Shown: positions 48,129-61,086, counted from the stretch's first letter. The stretch: 64,000 nt of DNA from Microbacter sp. GSS18 (GCA_029319145.1 CP119753.1:2604001-2668000); one strand, 5' to 3'. The notes: generated by a model from the letters alone, not told the origin. A program made the numbers and translations.

Positions 48129-49085
48129 ATGACAGATGTGATCCTGACGCGGGCGCTCACCAAGCATTACGGAGCCGTGCATGCGCTGGACGGTCTCGAC
48201 CTGCAGGTGGACGCGGGCCAGATCCACGGGTTCCTCGGGCCGAACGGCGCCGGCAAGACCACCACCCTGCGCATCCTCCTGGGACTCGCGCGCGCGACAC
48301 GGGGCGAGGCGCAGGTCTTCGGGCGCGACCCGTGGCGCGATGCGGAGCAGCTGCATCGTCGTCTGGCGTCGGTGCCCGGAGACGTGAGCGTCTGGCCGAA
48401 CCTCTCGGGAGGCGAGGCGGTGGATTTCCTGGCGCGGCTGCGGGGCGCGCGCACCGACGACCGCGGCTACCGGGCGGAGCGCGAGAGGCTCATGGAGGCC
48501 TTCCAGTTCGATCCGCGCAAGAAGGGCAGGGCCTACTCGAAGGGGAACCGCCAGAAGGTCGCGCTCATCGCCGCCTTCGCCGTGCCGGCCGACCTCTATG
48601 TGCTCGATGAGCCCACCAGCGGCCTGGATCCGCTCATGGCGGTCGCGTTCCAGAAGGAGCTGCGGCGCGTGCGCGACGCGGGTGCGACCGTGCTGCTGTC
48701 CAGCCACATCCTGTCCGAGGTCGAGCAGGTATGCGATCGCGTGTCGATCATCCGCGCCGGCCGCATCGTCGAATCCGGAACGCTCGCGGATCTGCGGCAC
48801 CTCACCCGAACCCAGGTGTCCTTCGCCCTCGACGGCGGAGGGGCCGTCGACGGCATCCCCGGAACGCACGATCTGAGCGTCGTGGATGGCCGCGCGCAGT
48901 TCACGGTCGACAGCGACGCGATCGCGGACGTGCTCCCCGAGCTCGCGCGTCGGCGGGTCCAGGGGCTGCGGGTGGCGCCGCCCTCGCTCGAGGAGCTGTT
49001 CCTGCGTCACTACGGCGACGACCTCACCGCCGCAGACGCGCCGCCCGCGACCCGCCGGCGCGCGCGGACGGGATCGCGCTCATGA
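48129..49085 (+). CDS. ABC transporter ATP-binding protein (drug/polyketide exporter type)
   Basis: 318-residue ATPase. Walker A GPNGAGKTTTL (about 38-48), Q-loop SVPGDVSVWPNL, signature YSKGNRQKVALIAA in place of LSGGQ, Walker B LYVLDEPTSGLDP, D-loop and switch His SSHILSEVEQVCD. YSKGNRQK is characteristic of the CcmA-like exporters paired with large ABC-2 permeases. The C-terminal extension (about 230-318) is the usual dimer/regulatory tail. The stop overlaps the permease ATG by 4 bases. Confidence 0.93.
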   Translation: MTDVILTRALTKHYGAVHALDGLDLQVDAGQIHGFLGPNGAGKTTTLRILLGLARATRGEAQVFGRDPWRDAEQLHRRLASVPGDVSVWPNLSGGEAVDFLARLRGARTDDRGYRAERERLMEAFQFDPRKKGRAYSKGNRQKVALIAAFAVPADLYVLDEPTSGLDPLMAVAFQKELRRVRDAGATVLLSSHILSEVEQVCDRVSIIRAGRIVESGTLADLRHLTRTQVSFALDGGGAVDGIPGTHDLSVVDGRAQFTVDSDAIADVLPELARRRVQGLRVAPPSLEELFLRHYGDDLTAADAPPATRRRARTGSRS

Positions 49086-50692
49086 TCCACCTGGTGACCC
49101 AGCGGCTGCGCCGGGATGCCGTGCAGCTGACGCTGTGGATCCTCGGGATCAGCGCGCTGGCGTACATGGGCTACGTCGCCGGCGGTGAGACCTTCGCCAC
49201 CGAGCAGGATCGCGTGTCGCTGCTGGCTGCGGCGATCGCCAATCCGGTGATCCTGCTCTTCCGCGGGCTGCCGTCGGGATCGAGCGAAGGCGCCCTCGTG
49301 ATCTTCCTGATCCTGCCCGCCACGGCGTTCCTCGCGGCGCTCATGAGCACGTTCCTGGCGGTCCGCCACACGCGCGGCGATGAGGAGGCAGGGCGCGCCG
49401 AACTCGTCGCCGCAACCCCCGTGTCCCGCACGAGGCCGCTCATCGCCACGGCGATCCACGGCCTCGCCGCGAATCTGGTGCTCGCGCTGCTGGTCTCGGC
49501 GGCGTTCGTGGCGTCCGGGCTGGGCGTCGAGGGGGCGTTCATCGCGGGGTTCGCGATCGGCGGCGTGGGTGTCGCCTTCCTCGGCGTCGGCCTCCTCGCG
49601 GCCCAGCTCATGCGCACGTCGCGCGGGGCGAACGCGGCGTCGGTGTGGACGGTCACGGCGCTGTTCTTCGTGTGCGGATTCGGCAATGCGCTCGGCACGC
49701 CGTCCGATGATCTGCAGCGCATGGAGAGCTCGTGGCTCACGTGGCTGTCCCCGTTCGGCTGGGCCGAGAACATGCGGGCCTACGACGAGAACAATCCATG
49801 GCCGCTGCTGCTTCTGCTCGCCCTCGGGCTGGTCCTGACGGGCGTGTCGATCGTCCTGCAGACCGCGCGCGACCTCGGCGAGGGGCTCGTCCCGTCGCGA
49901 CGCGGCCGCGCCTCGGCCGGAGCCGCGCTCGGCTCGCCCCTCGGGCTCGTGTGGCGGCTGACCCGCGGCGGCATCCTGGGCTGGATCATCGGCGGACTCG
50001 TCGTCGGTGCGATGTCGACATCTCTCGCGAGCGTCGTCGACGAGTTCAGCGCCGAGAACCCGGCCATCGAACAGCTGCTGAGCCAGATCGCCGGGAGCGC
50101 CGACACCGAGCAGGCGACGGTGGCCGCGTTCTTCACGATCCTCGGAGTGCTCGCCGCCTCGTGCGCGGTGCAGATCGTCATCCGCGCACGGCAGGAGGAG
50201 GCCGGCGGCACGGTCGAGCCCGTGCTGTCGGCTCCCGTCGCGCGCGTGCGCTGGCTGAGCGGCTACGTGGTCATGGCCGTCATCGGCATCGCCCTCACCG
50301 TGGGGGCAGCCATCGTCGCGGCGGCGGGGGGCGTGCTCGCGCAGGGCTCCGACGAAGGACTCATCCGCGACGTGCTGATCATGGGCGCGGGACAGTTCGC
50401 CGCCGCCCTGGTGTTCGTCGCGATCGCCGCCGTGGTCTTCGTCGCCCTTCCGCGACTGACGATCCCGCTGGCGTGGTCGCTCGTCCTCGTGTCGCTGCTG
50501 CTCGGATTCTTCGGCCCGCTCTTCGGCTTCCCCGAGGCACTCGTGAACGCGTCGCCGATCGCGGCAGCACCCGGCGTCGCCGGTGACGACATCGACCTCG
50601 GCGGGCTGTGGTGGCTCGCACCGGTGACGGTGCTGGGGATCGGCGGAGCACTCGTGCTGATGCGGCGCCGCGAGCTCGCGGCATCCGGTTAG
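49082..50692 (+). CDS. ABC-2 type exporter permease
   Basis: 536 residues with about twelve TM helices in two homologous halves (VRHTRGDEEAGRAELVAATP near 100-120 and VIRARQEEAGGTVEPVLSAP near 365-385 are matching coupling helices). Such full-length ABC-2 permeases export antibiotics or lipophilic compounds. Coupled to the ATPase by ATGA overlap. Substrate unknown; self-resistance or multidrug efflux is plausible. Confidence 0.92.
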   Translation: MIHLVTQRLRRDAVQLTLWILGISALAYMGYVAGGETFATEQDRVSLLAAAIANPVILLFRGLPSGSSEGALVIFLILPATAFLAALMSTFLAVRHTRGDEEAGRAELVAATPVSRTRPLIATAIHGLAANLVLALLVSAAFVASGLGVEGAFIAGFAIGGVGVAFLGVGLLAAQLMRTSRGANAASVWTVTALFFVCGFGNALGTPSDDLQRMESSWLTWLSPFGWAENMRAYDENNPWPLLLLLALGLVLTGVSIVLQTARDLGEGLVPSRRGRASAGAALGSPLGLVWRLTRGGILGWIIGGLVVGAMSTSLASVVDEFSAENPAIEQLLSQIAGSADTEQATVAAFFTILGVLAASCAVQIVIRARQEEAGGTVEPVLSAPVARVRWLSGYVVMAVIGIALTVGAAIVAAAGGVLAQGSDEGLIRDVLIMGAGQFAAALVFVAIAAVVFVALPRLTIPLAWSLVLVSLLLGFFGPLFGFPEALVNASPIAAAPGVAGDDIDLGGLWWLAPVTVLGIGGALVLMRRRELAASG

Positions 50693-50701
50693 GAGCACCG
50701 C

Positions 50702-51160
50702 GTGGATCATCCCGGGATCGACGAAGCCGAGCAGGCCGCCGCGATGCTGGCCGCGGCCGGCATGGCGCGCATGCCCGCCCGCGTCATGATGGCCCTCGTC
50801 GGGTCGCCCGACGAGGGGTACACCGCAGCCGAGCTCTCCGAGCGGCTCGGAGTGTCCCCCGCGGCGGTGTCGGGCGCGGTGCGCTACCTGCAGTCGATGC
50901 AGCTCATCCAGCGCATCTCCCGGCCCGGCGACCGGAGGGACCGCTACGACCTGGCCGACGGCGCCTTCCAGGGGGTGAGTGTCGGCCAGGCGCCGATGTT
51001 CACCGCCCTGGCGGGACTCATCGACGCGATCGGGTCGGCCAACCCGAGTGCTCCCGCCTCGGTCGCTCGGGCGCACGAGACCGCTGACTTCCTGCGATTC
51101 CTCGCCGTGCGGATGCCGGAGCTCGTCGACGAGTGGCGGACCCAGCGCACGCACGAGTGA
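50702..51160 (+). CDS. MarR/GbsR-like winged-helix regulator
   Basis: 152 residues. The winged helix at about 25-95 contains YTAAELSERLGVSPAAVSGA, VRYLQSMQLIQRISRPGDRR and RYDLADG (wing). The GTG start has TAGGAG 6 bases upstream and lies 9 bp after the permease gene. Third gene of the exporter operon, so probably its repressor, relieved by the exported compound. Confidence 0.88.
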   Translation: MDHPGIDEAEQAAAMLAAAGMARMPARVMMALVGSPDEGYTAAELSERLGVSPAAVSGAVRYLQSMQLIQRISRPGDRRDRYDLADGAFQGVSVGQAPMFTALAGLIDAIGSANPSAPASVARAHETADFLRFLAVRMPELVDEWRTQRTHE

Positions 51161-51163
51161 GGG

Positions 51164-51535
51164 TCAGGAGTCCTCGACGTCGGTGGTGCCTTCGTAGAGG
51201 CCGATGACGTTGCCGTCGGGGTCGACGATCGTGGCCCACCAGCTGGTCGGGCTGATCGGGGACTTCGGCATCAGCACCGATCCGCCGTTCGCCTCGGCCG
51301 TGGCGATCGCCTCGTCGACCGAGTCGACCTCGACGTACGATCGCGGCTGCGTGAAGTCGTCGCTGCGGGGCGCCAGTCCGCCGCCCGAGATCTTGTTGGG
51401 CGCCTGCCACATCGGATAGCCCTCGAACCCCGGAGCCTCCGCGATCGTCCAGCCGAACAGCGCCGAGTAGAAGCGGCTCGCCTGCGCGAAGTCGGTGACA
51501 GGCAGGTCGATGTGGGTGATGTCGCCGTGAGCCAT
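51164..51535 (-). CDS. VOC family (glyoxalase/bleomycin-resistance fold) protein
   Basis: 123 residues, two beta-alpha-beta-beta-beta modules: ITHIDLPVTDFAQASRFYSA and YVEVDSVDEAIATAEANGGS, ending IVDPDGNVIGLYEGT. His and Glu metal-ligand positions are at least partly present (HIDL, GLYE). AAGGGG precedes ATG 51535. Convergent with the MarR-like gene with a 3-bp gap. Substrate unknown. Confidence 0.9.
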   Translation of the reverse strand: MAHGDITHIDLPVTDFAQASRFYSALFGWTIAEAPGFEGYPMWQAPNKISGGGLAPRSDDFTQPRSYVEVDSVDEAIATAEANGGSVLMPKSPISPTSWWATIVDPDGNVIGLYEGTTDVEDS

Positions 51536-51618
51536 GAGAGCCCCTTCCGTCCGCCGCCAGTGTGGACCCGGCCCGCGACATCGGCAAGGGGTTGACGAAT
51601 CGCTCCTCGGGTACGACG

Positions 51619-51688
51619 CAGCGGGACTTGCGGCCGACACGCCGCGCCGCCCAGAGGTTCGCCGGTGTGTCGGCGACGATCCCCGCCG
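51619..51688. repeat. imperfect palindrome downstream of the NUDIX gene (family B, copy 2)
   Basis: Inner stem GCCGACACGCC (51633-51643) with GGTGTGTCGGC (51664-51674), 11 bp with one G-U. Outer bases CAGCGGG (51619-51625) face CCCGCCG (51682-51688). The right arm 51664-51688 is 20/25 identical to 8888-8912. It lies 15 bp past the NUDIX stop on the minus strand. Confidence 0.65.
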
Positions 51689-51702
51689 TCTCGTGCGGCG
51701 GC

Positions 51703-52179
51703 TCAGTCTCCGGCGTCCGCGACGTGCGCCACGAGCGCGTCGAGCGCGGGCCGCTGACCCTTCGCGAGGCGTTCGCGGGCGACATCCGCGTCCGTCCACT
51801 CGACGCGGTCGACCTCGGGGAACCGGGCGACGCGTCCCGACCGCGGCGGCCACTCCAGCTCGAACTCCCCGAAGGCGAGTCCGTCGAGCGACAGCCCGGT
51901 GCCGTCGGCGACGAACACCGTGACACGCTTCCCCGACGAGTAGGCGAATGTTCCGATGTCGGCATATGCGCGCTCCGGCGGCTCGATGCCCAGTTCCTCG
52001 CGGAACTCGCGGCGCGCCGCTTCGAACGCGGACTCGGCATCGGGGTCGTACTCCCCCTTCGGGATCGACCACGCGCCGGCATCCTTGGCCGCCCAGAAGG
52101 GCCCGCCCATGTGGGCGATGAGCACCTGCACGCGGGGCACGCGGCGGTACAGCAGGATGCCGGCGCTGGTCGTGACCAC
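51703..52179 (-). CDS. NUDIX hydrolase
   Basis: 158 residues with the Nudix helix ending AARREFREELGIEPP after KGEYDPDAESAFE, giving the REXXEE-type metal site. The spacing from the first Gly to the first Glu is one residue longer than the strict consensus. TSAGILLYRRVPRVQVLIAH is the first strand pair. It likely hydrolyses a nucleoside diphosphate derivative. GTG start at 52179, 10 bp after the aldo/keto reductase stop, hence co-transcribed. Confidence 0.9.
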   Translation of the reverse strand: MVTTSAGILLYRRVPRVQVLIAHMGGPFWAAKDAGAWSIPKGEYDPDAESAFEAARREFREELGIEPPERAYADIGTFAYSSGKRVTVFVADGTGLSLDGLAFGEFELEWPPRSGRVARFPEVDRVEWTDADVARERLAKGQRPALDALVAHVADAGD

Positions 52180-52189
52180 GGCGACCCGA

Positions 52190-53203
52190 TCAGGCCACGC
52201 GGGACTTCGGCGAGGCCGAGTACGTCTCCTCGGTGTCGGTGACCGCCACCGGCGACAGCGCCTCGTCGATCGCCGTCATGGTGTCCTCGTCGAGGGTGAC
52301 GCCCGACGCCTTGACGGTGTCGTCGAGCTGCTCGGGACGGGAGGCCCCCACGAGCGCGGCGGACACATTGGGGTTCTGCAGCACCCACGCGATCGCCAGC
52401 TGCGGCATCGTCAGGCCGTTCTGCTCGGCGATCGGCTTCAGCTTCTGCACGGCTTCGAGGACCGCGTCGCGCAGGAACGTCTGGATGAACCGCGCACCGC
52501 CGGCCTCGTCCGTCGCGCGCGATCCAGCCGGCAGCGGCCGGCCGGGCAGGTACTTGCCGGTGAGCACGCCCTGCGCCATCGGCGACCACACGATCTGCGA
52601 GATGCCGAGCTCGGCTGCCGTCGGCACGACCTTGCCCTCGATGACGCGCCACAGAGCGGAGTACTGGGGCTGGTTCGACACGAGCTGGAAGTTCAGCTCC
52701 TTCGCCAGCGCGTGCCCCGCCTGCAGCTGCTCGGCCGTCCACTCGGACACGCCGATGTACAGGGCCTTGCCCTGGCGGACGATGTCGGCGAACGCCTGCA
52801 TGGTCTCCTCCAGCGGCGTCTCGTAGTCGTAGCGGTGGGCCTGGTAGAGCTCGACGTAGTCGGTGCCGAGGCGCTCCAGCGACCCGTTGATCGACTCCAT
52901 GATGTGCTTGCGGCTGAGGCCCGTGTCATTGGGGCCGGCCGGGCCGGTCGGCCAGTAGACCTTCGTGAAGATCTCGAGCGACTCGCGGCGCTGGCCCTTC
53001 AGAGCCTCGCCCAGGACCGACTCCGCCGCGGTGTTGGCGTAGGCGTCGGCGGTGTCGAAGGTCGTGATCCCGAGGTCGAGCGCGCGGTGGACCGTCTTGA
53101 TCGCGGCGTCGTTCTCGACCTGCGAAGCGTGGGTGATCCAGTTGCCGTACGTGATCTCGGAGATCTTGAGACCGCTGTTGCCGAGATATCGATAGTTGAC
53201 CAT
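52190..53203 (-). CDS. aldo/keto reductase
   Basis: 337-residue NADPH-dependent (beta/alpha)8 reductase similar to potassium-channel-beta/YghZ proteins. VNYRYLGNSGLKISEITYG at the N-terminus, catalytic Asp-Tyr in FDTADAYANTAAESVLGEAL, Lys in IFTKVYW, His in ELYQAHRYD and the NADP site in VGASRPEQLDDTV. Substrate unknown. Confidence 0.94.
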   Translation of the reverse strand: MVNYRYLGNSGLKISEITYGNWITHASQVENDAAIKTVHRALDLGITTFDTADAYANTAAESVLGEALKGQRRESLEIFTKVYWPTGPAGPNDTGLSRKHIMESINGSLERLGTDYVELYQAHRYDYETPLEETMQAFADIVRQGKALYIGVSEWTAEQLQAGHALAKELNFQLVSNQPQYSALWRVIEGKVVPTAAELGISQIVWSPMAQGVLTGKYLPGRPLPAGSRATDEAGGARFIQTFLRDAVLEAVQKLKPIAEQNGLTMPQLAIAWVLQNPNVSAALVGASRPEQLDDTVKASGVTLDEDTMTAIDEALSPVAVTDTEETYSASPKSRVA

Positions 53204-53252
53204 CCCTCCAGGCTAGCCGCGCGGACGAGGAGCTTCGTCTCGCCGCGTGCGG

Positions 53253-55217
53253 TCAGCGGCCGGGCAAGCGTCGCCGCAGCGCGCTGCGGAGGCTCCGGGC
53301 GATCAGCAGCAGACCGCCGAGACCGATCGTGCTGCCCAAGAACGGGTACAGCGGCACATCCGAGGTGAGCATCGGCCCGCCCGAAGCGACGACGAGCGTG
53401 ATGCCGATGGCCAGCAGCGCCACCCCGATGACGGTCGTCGTGATGGTGCCCAGCAGGCTCTCGATCCAGCTGCGCTCTCCCGCATCCTCGAAGGCGCGCA
53501 GCCGGATCGACAGCGTCCCGTCCTCGAGTCCGCGCGCGAGGTTCTCCAGGCGACGCGGGATGCCGCGCAGGCTCGCGACGGCGAGGGCGAGCTGCGTCTG
53601 CGCCGACAGCCACACATCGGATGCCGACACCGACGCGCGCGCGAAGTGCGGCGCGCGCTCGAGCGCCCGGCCGACCATGTCGTACCCGGGCACGACGCGT
53701 CGCAGCGATCCCTCGAGCGACATGAGCGTGCGGAAGACCAGGAGAAGCGACGGCGGGAGGGCGATGCGGTGGCGGCGCAGCGCGTCGAGCAGGGAGCGGA
53801 AGACGTTCTCGTCGGCCGGCACGTTGCGCAGGCGCGTCAGCATGACGCCGATGTCGCGCTGCAGCGACGCCTGGTCGACGGCGTCGGGCCCCGCGTCGCA
53901 CAGCATCAGCACGACGTCGGTGGTCGCGACGTCGTCATCGGCGGCGATGCCGAGCATCAGCGGCATCAGCAGGCGCCGCATGCTCCGCTCGACGATCGCG
54001 ACGGCGCCGAAGTCGATGAGCGCGACGGTTCCGTCGTCGCAGAGGATGAGGTTTCCCGCGTGCAGGTCGGCGTGGAAGACGCCGCGGACGACGATCTGCT
54101 CGAAGACCGCATCCAGGACGCCGTCCGCGATCGCCCGCCCCTGCTCCTCGGGCAGCGCGTGGGCGTCGAGCTTGCCGAACGGGACGCCGCGGATGCGCTC
54201 CTGGACGATCATGCGGCTCGTGCACAGGTCCTCGTGGACGGTGGGCAGGCGCAGCCGCATCGACTCGGACTGCTCGATCGCGCCGCGCAGCAGCGCGATG
54301 TTGGCCACCTCGACCCGGTAGTCCAGCTCCGCGCTGAGGGTGCGGGCGAACTCCGCCACGAGCGCCGAGATCCCGTAGTCGCGCGCCCAGTCGGTGCGCC
54401 GTTCGGCGTCGGCGGCGAGGCGCTCGAGGATGTCGAGGTCGGTGGTGACCTGGGCGCGGGCCCGCGGCCGCTGGATCTTGACGACGACCTCATCCCCGGA
54501 CAGCAGGGTCGCGGTGTGCACCTGAGCGACGGATGCCGCGGCCATGGGGGTCTCGTCGATCGTCTGGAACACCTCGTCGATGCCGCGCCCGAGCTCCTTC
54601 TCGATCGCGGCGCGGGCCTCGGACCACGGAATCGGCGTCGAGTCCATCTGCAGCGTGGACAGCGCGTCGATGAGCTCGCGCGGGAGCACGTCCTCGCGCG
54701 ACGAGAGCACCTGGCCCAGCTTGACGAAGGTCACGCCGGCTTCGTCGAGCGCCGCGACGATGGCGTGGGCGAGCTCCTCGCTGCCTGCATGCCGATTCTG
54801 GAATGCACCGAGACCGTGCCGCGAGGCGATCGTGAGGATCTGGGCGTACCGACGCGCCCGGTCGCGGCGGCGGAAGGCGTCGCGCACCGTCGCGACCGGG
54901 CTGCGCCAGCCATGACTCGGCCACAGGAACTCGAGTGTGACGATCGCGATGACCGTGAGCGCGAAGACCCAGCCGACCATGAGGAGGAGGAACGCCACCG
55001 CCACGGGGGCGTCGACCACGAAGGTGCCGTCGCCGCGGACGACGTCCGCCTGGCGCAGCGTCCACCACACCAGCGGCACGCTCACGGCGAAGACGACGAA
55101 CGCGGTGACGCCGGCGCGGACCCAGCCGACCTGGGAGTCGAGCAGCCGGCGGGCCAGCCAGCCGCCCGCGCCCGCGAAGACGAGCGCGAACAGCGCGAAG
55201 ACGAGCCAGGCCGGCAT
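53253..55217 (-). CDS. AarF/UbiB-type ABC1 kinase-like protein
   Basis: 654 residues. Two TM helices at the N-terminus (about 4-25 and 35-55), a third near 72-95, a UbiB/ADCK kinase-like core, and two C-terminal TM helices. The core shows the KxGQ motif VKLGQVLSSREDVLP, the Ala-rich loop AAASVAQVH replacing the Gly-rich loop, VVVKIQRP with the ATP Lys, FHADLHAGNL with catalytic Asp/Asn, and LIDFGAVA for the metal. These proteins support quinone biosynthesis or lipid homeostasis. Downstream of rlmN with a 56-bp gap. Confidence 0.92.
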   Translation of the reverse strand: MPAWLVFALFALVFAGAGGWLARRLLDSQVGWVRAGVTAFVVFAVSVPLVWWTLRQADVVRGDGTFVVDAPVAVAFLLLMVGWVFALTVIAIVTLEFLWPSHGWRSPVATVRDAFRRRDRARRYAQILTIASRHGLGAFQNRHAGSEELAHAIVAALDEAGVTFVKLGQVLSSREDVLPRELIDALSTLQMDSTPIPWSEARAAIEKELGRGIDEVFQTIDETPMAAASVAQVHTATLLSGDEVVVKIQRPRARAQVTTDLDILERLAADAERRTDWARDYGISALVAEFARTLSAELDYRVEVANIALLRGAIEQSESMRLRLPTVHEDLCTSRMIVQERIRGVPFGKLDAHALPEEQGRAIADGVLDAVFEQIVVRGVFHADLHAGNLILCDDGTVALIDFGAVAIVERSMRRLLMPLMLGIAADDDVATTDVVLMLCDAGPDAVDQASLQRDIGVMLTRLRNVPADENVFRSLLDALRRHRIALPPSLLLVFRTLMSLEGSLRRVVPGYDMVGRALERAPHFARASVSASDVWLSAQTQLALAVASLRGIPRRLENLARGLEDGTLSIRLRAFEDAGERSWIESLLGTITTTVIGVALLAIGITLVVASGGPMLTSDVPLYPFLGSTIGLGGLLLIARSLRSALRRRLPGR

Positions 55218-55273
55218 ACGGCGATTCTGTCAGCCGGAACGCCGGAGGAAGAGGCCCTAAGACCCCTGATGCG

Positions 55274-56509
55274 TCACGAGACCGGAGTGGACTCCGCGAC
55301 GCGCTGGTCGTCCTCGGTCGCGACCAGCTGCCCGCACGCGCCGTCGATCTCCTTGCCGCGGGTGTCGCGCAGTGTCGTCGGGATGCCCTTGGCCTCGAGC
55401 CGGCGCACGAACTCGTCCTGCACGGCCGGCTCCGACGAGGTCCAGATCGAGCCGGGCGTCGGGTTCAGCGGGATGGGGTTGACGTGAACCCAGCCGCGGC
55501 CGCGCTCGTTGAGCTTGTCGCCGAGCAGATCCGCGCGCCAGCCGTGGTCGTTCATGTCCTTGATGAGGGCGTATTCGATCGAGACGCGGCGACCCGTCTT
55601 CTCGAAGTACGCCCGTGCGGCGTCGAGCGCCTCGTCGACCTTCCAGCGGGAGTTGACCGGGATCAGCTCGTCACGCAGCTTGTCGTCGGGTGCGTGCAGC
55701 GACAGCGCGAAGGTCACCGGGATGTCCTCGTTCGCGAGCTTGGTGATCGCCGGCACGAGCCCGACGGTCGACACCGTGATGCCGCGTGCGCTCATGCCGA
55801 TGCCGTGCGTCTTGTCGGTCATCACCCGCACGGCCTGCATGACGCGGGCGTAGTTGGCCAGCGGCTCCCCCATGCCCATGAAGACGATGTTGGTGACCCG
55901 CTCGCCCTCGTGGCCGACCTTGCGCGGGTCACCGAGACCGCCGTCGGCGATGAGCCGGTTGGCCCGCACGACCTGCTCGACGATCTCGGCCGCCGACATG
56001 TTGCGGGTCAGGCCCGCCTGCCCCGTCGCGCAGAACGGGCAGTTCATGCCGCAGCCGGCCTGGCTCGACACGCACAGCGTGATGCGTCCCGGGTAGCGCA
56101 TGAGGACCGACTCCACCAGGGCGCCGTCGTGGAGCTTCCACAGGAACTTGATCGTGTCGCCGCGGTCGGTCTCGAGGCGGCGCACCTCGGTGAGCAGGTG
56201 GGGCAGCATGCCCGCGACGAGCTCTTCCCGCCCGGATGCCGGCAGGTCGGTCATCGTCGACGGGTCGCTGGTGTAGTGCGTGAAGTAGTGCTTCTCGAGC
56301 TGCTTCGCGCGGAAGCCGGGCATGCCCAGCTCCTTGACCTTCTCGACCCGCTGCTCGGGGGTCAGATCGGCGAGGTGCACCGGCGGCTTGCCGCGCTTGG
56401 GCGAGGCGAACTGCAGGAGCGGGCGACCCTCGGCATCCTTCTTCTGGGTCCAGCCTTCGGTGGCCGGGCGGACCTGGCGCACGCGGGGGGACTCGGAGGA
56501 TGTCGTCAT
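55274..56509 (-). CDS. rlmN: 23S rRNA/tRNA m2A methyltransferase RlmN
   Basis: 411-residue radical-SAM enzyme that methylates A2503 of 23S rRNA and A37 of some tRNAs. The 4Fe-4S cluster cysteines are Cys153, Cys157 and Cys160 ([13 protein letters not shown]). The SAM motif [19 protein letters not shown] strand and the C-terminal resolving Cys in [11 protein letters not shown] are present. ATG 56509 ([14 protein letters not shown]) is the first start outside an unrelated upstream extension. Housekeeping. Confidence 0.97.
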   Translation of the reverse strand: MTTSSESPRVRQVRPATEGWTQKKDAEGRPLLQFASPKRGKPPVHLADLTPEQRVEKVKELGMPGFRAKQLEKHYFTHYTSDPSTMTDLPASGREELVAGMLPHLLTEVRRLETDRGDTIKFLWKLHDGALVESVLMRYPGRITLCVSSQAGCGMNCPFCATGQAGLTRNMSAAEIVEQVVRANRLIADGGLGDPRKVGHEGERVTNIVFMGMGEPLANYARVMQAVRVMTDKTHGIGMSARGITVSTVGLVPAITKLANEDIPVTFALSLHAPDDKLRDELIPVNSRWKVDEALDAARAYFEKTGRRVSIEYALIKDMNDHGWRADLLGDKLNERGRGWVHVNPIPLNPTPGSIWTSSEPAVQDEFVRRLEAKGIPTTLRDTRGKEIDGACGQLVATEDDQRVAESTPVS

Positions 56510-56600
56510 GCCCCCCAGGGTACCGGGGCGCACCTGCGTGAAGGCTGGCGGGCCACGTCGCAGAAGTCCGCACGCGCCCCGGCCGCCGTAGGATCGGAGC

Positions 56601-57467
56601 ATGGGCAGCCGGACGGAGCCGCGGCGCGGACCGGGCGTCGTGCACAAGGTGCTGAACAACAACGTCGTGGTCACGGTGGGCACCAAGGGCACCGAGGTCG
56701 TCCTCATGGGCCGCGGCCTGGGGTTCCAGGTCAAGCCGGGCGACCCCATCGACGCCGACAAGATCGAGAAGACGTTCCTTCTCGAGGGAGACCGCGCCCA
56801 CGCGCAGGAGACGCTGGCGAACGTGCCCTACGCGCTCGTCGAGGCGGTCGACCAGTCGATCGTCGTCGCCCAGGGAAGTCTCGGTCGCGACCTCGGCAGG
56901 AGCCTGCCGGTGGCGATCATCGATCACCTGCAGTTCGTGCTGCAGCGGCTGAGCGAGGGCATCCGCATCCCGACCGCGCCCATGCCCGAACTGGGCGTGC
57001 TCTACCCCGAGGAGTACCGTGCCGCCGAGCTCATGGTGGAGCAGCTCAGCACGGATCTGAGCGTCGACCTTCCCGACGAGGAGAAGGTGTTCCTGACGAT
57101 GCATCTCGTCAACGCGACACAGGATGCGCCCAACGGCACGGCCGCTCTCCTGTTCCGCCGGGTGCAGCACATCGCGAGCACCGTCGAGAGCTTCTTCGAC
57201 CTTTCACTGGACACCGAAAGCCCTGATTACGCGCGGTTCATCCTTCACGTGAAGTTCCTGCTGCAGCGGCTCGTCTCCGACAGCATGCTGCAGAGCGGGG
57301 ACACGTCGTTCTACGAGTTCGCCCGCAGGAGCTATCCGCGCGCGGCCGAGTGCGCCGACGTGGTCGCCGAGTACATCCATGCCGCGGCGGGCACTGAACT
57401 CACCGACGAGGAGCGGCTGTACATCATCGTGCACGTCGAGCGGTTGACGCAGCGGGTGGGCGCGTAG
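56601..57467 (+). CDS. BglG/LicT-family transcription antiterminator
   Basis: 288 residues. RNA-binding CAT domain (about 12-65, [20 protein letters not shown]) and two PTS regulation domains with the four regulatory His residues: His109 (AIIDHLQF) and His168 (LTMHLVNA) in PRD1, His216 (FILHVKF) and His278 (YIIVHVERL) in PRD2. It binds the RAT hairpin at 57561-57590 and lets polymerase pass the terminator when the beta-glucoside PTS is active. Divergent from rlmN; the PTS operon follows on the same strand. Confidence 0.96.
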   Translation: MGSRTEPRRGPGVVHKVLNNNVVVTVGTKGTEVVLMGRGLGFQVKPGDPIDADKIEKTFLLEGDRAHAQETLANVPYALVEAVDQSIVVAQGSLGRDLGRSLPVAIIDHLQFVLQRLSEGIRIPTAPMPELGVLYPEEYRAAELMVEQLSTDLSVDLPDEEKVFLTMHLVNATQDAPNGTAALLFRRVQHIASTVESFFDLSLDTESPDYARFILHVKFLLQRLVSDSMLQSGDTSFYEFARRSYPRAAECADVVAEYIHAAAGTELTDEERLYIIVHVERLTQRVGA

Positions 57468-57480
57468 GCGTTCCCATCCA

Positions 57481-57526
57481 ATGGGACTTTGGTCCCATAC
57501 GGATGTGCCGGACCCTGTGCTAACGT
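57481..57526 (+). promoter_or_regulatory. dyad GGGACTTTGGTCCC and candidate -10 of the beta-glucoside operon
   Basis: ATGGGAC (57481-57487) and GTCCCAT (57492-57498) form a 7-bp dyad with core GGGACTTTGGTCCC, 13/14 identical to the core of the DosR/DevR box (GGGACTWWAGTCCC). TAACGT (57521-57526) is a usable -10; the dyad would centre near -43 of the resulting transcript, the place of an activator covering a weak -35. It might instead be the 3' hairpin of the antiterminator gene, which ends 13 bp earlier. Confidence 0.5.
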
Positions 57527-57560
57527 GAGCCTCGCGAATCGACGATTCGCCCCAGTCTTC

Positions 57561-57583
57561 GGATTGTTACTGCGCACGCAGGC

Positions 57584-57590
<7 letters not shown>
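57561..57590 (+). promoter_or_regulatory. RAT (ribonucleic antiterminator) site
   Basis: The 30-nt sequence begins GGATTGTTACTG (57561-57572) and ends GCAGGCAAAACCT (57578-57590), the standard two-loop RAT recognised by BglG/LicT/SacY proteins. Its 3' end shares AAAACCT with the ascending arm of the adjoining terminator, so antiterminator binding and terminator folding are mutually exclusive. Confidence 0.93.
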
Positions 57591-61086
<3,496 letters not shown>

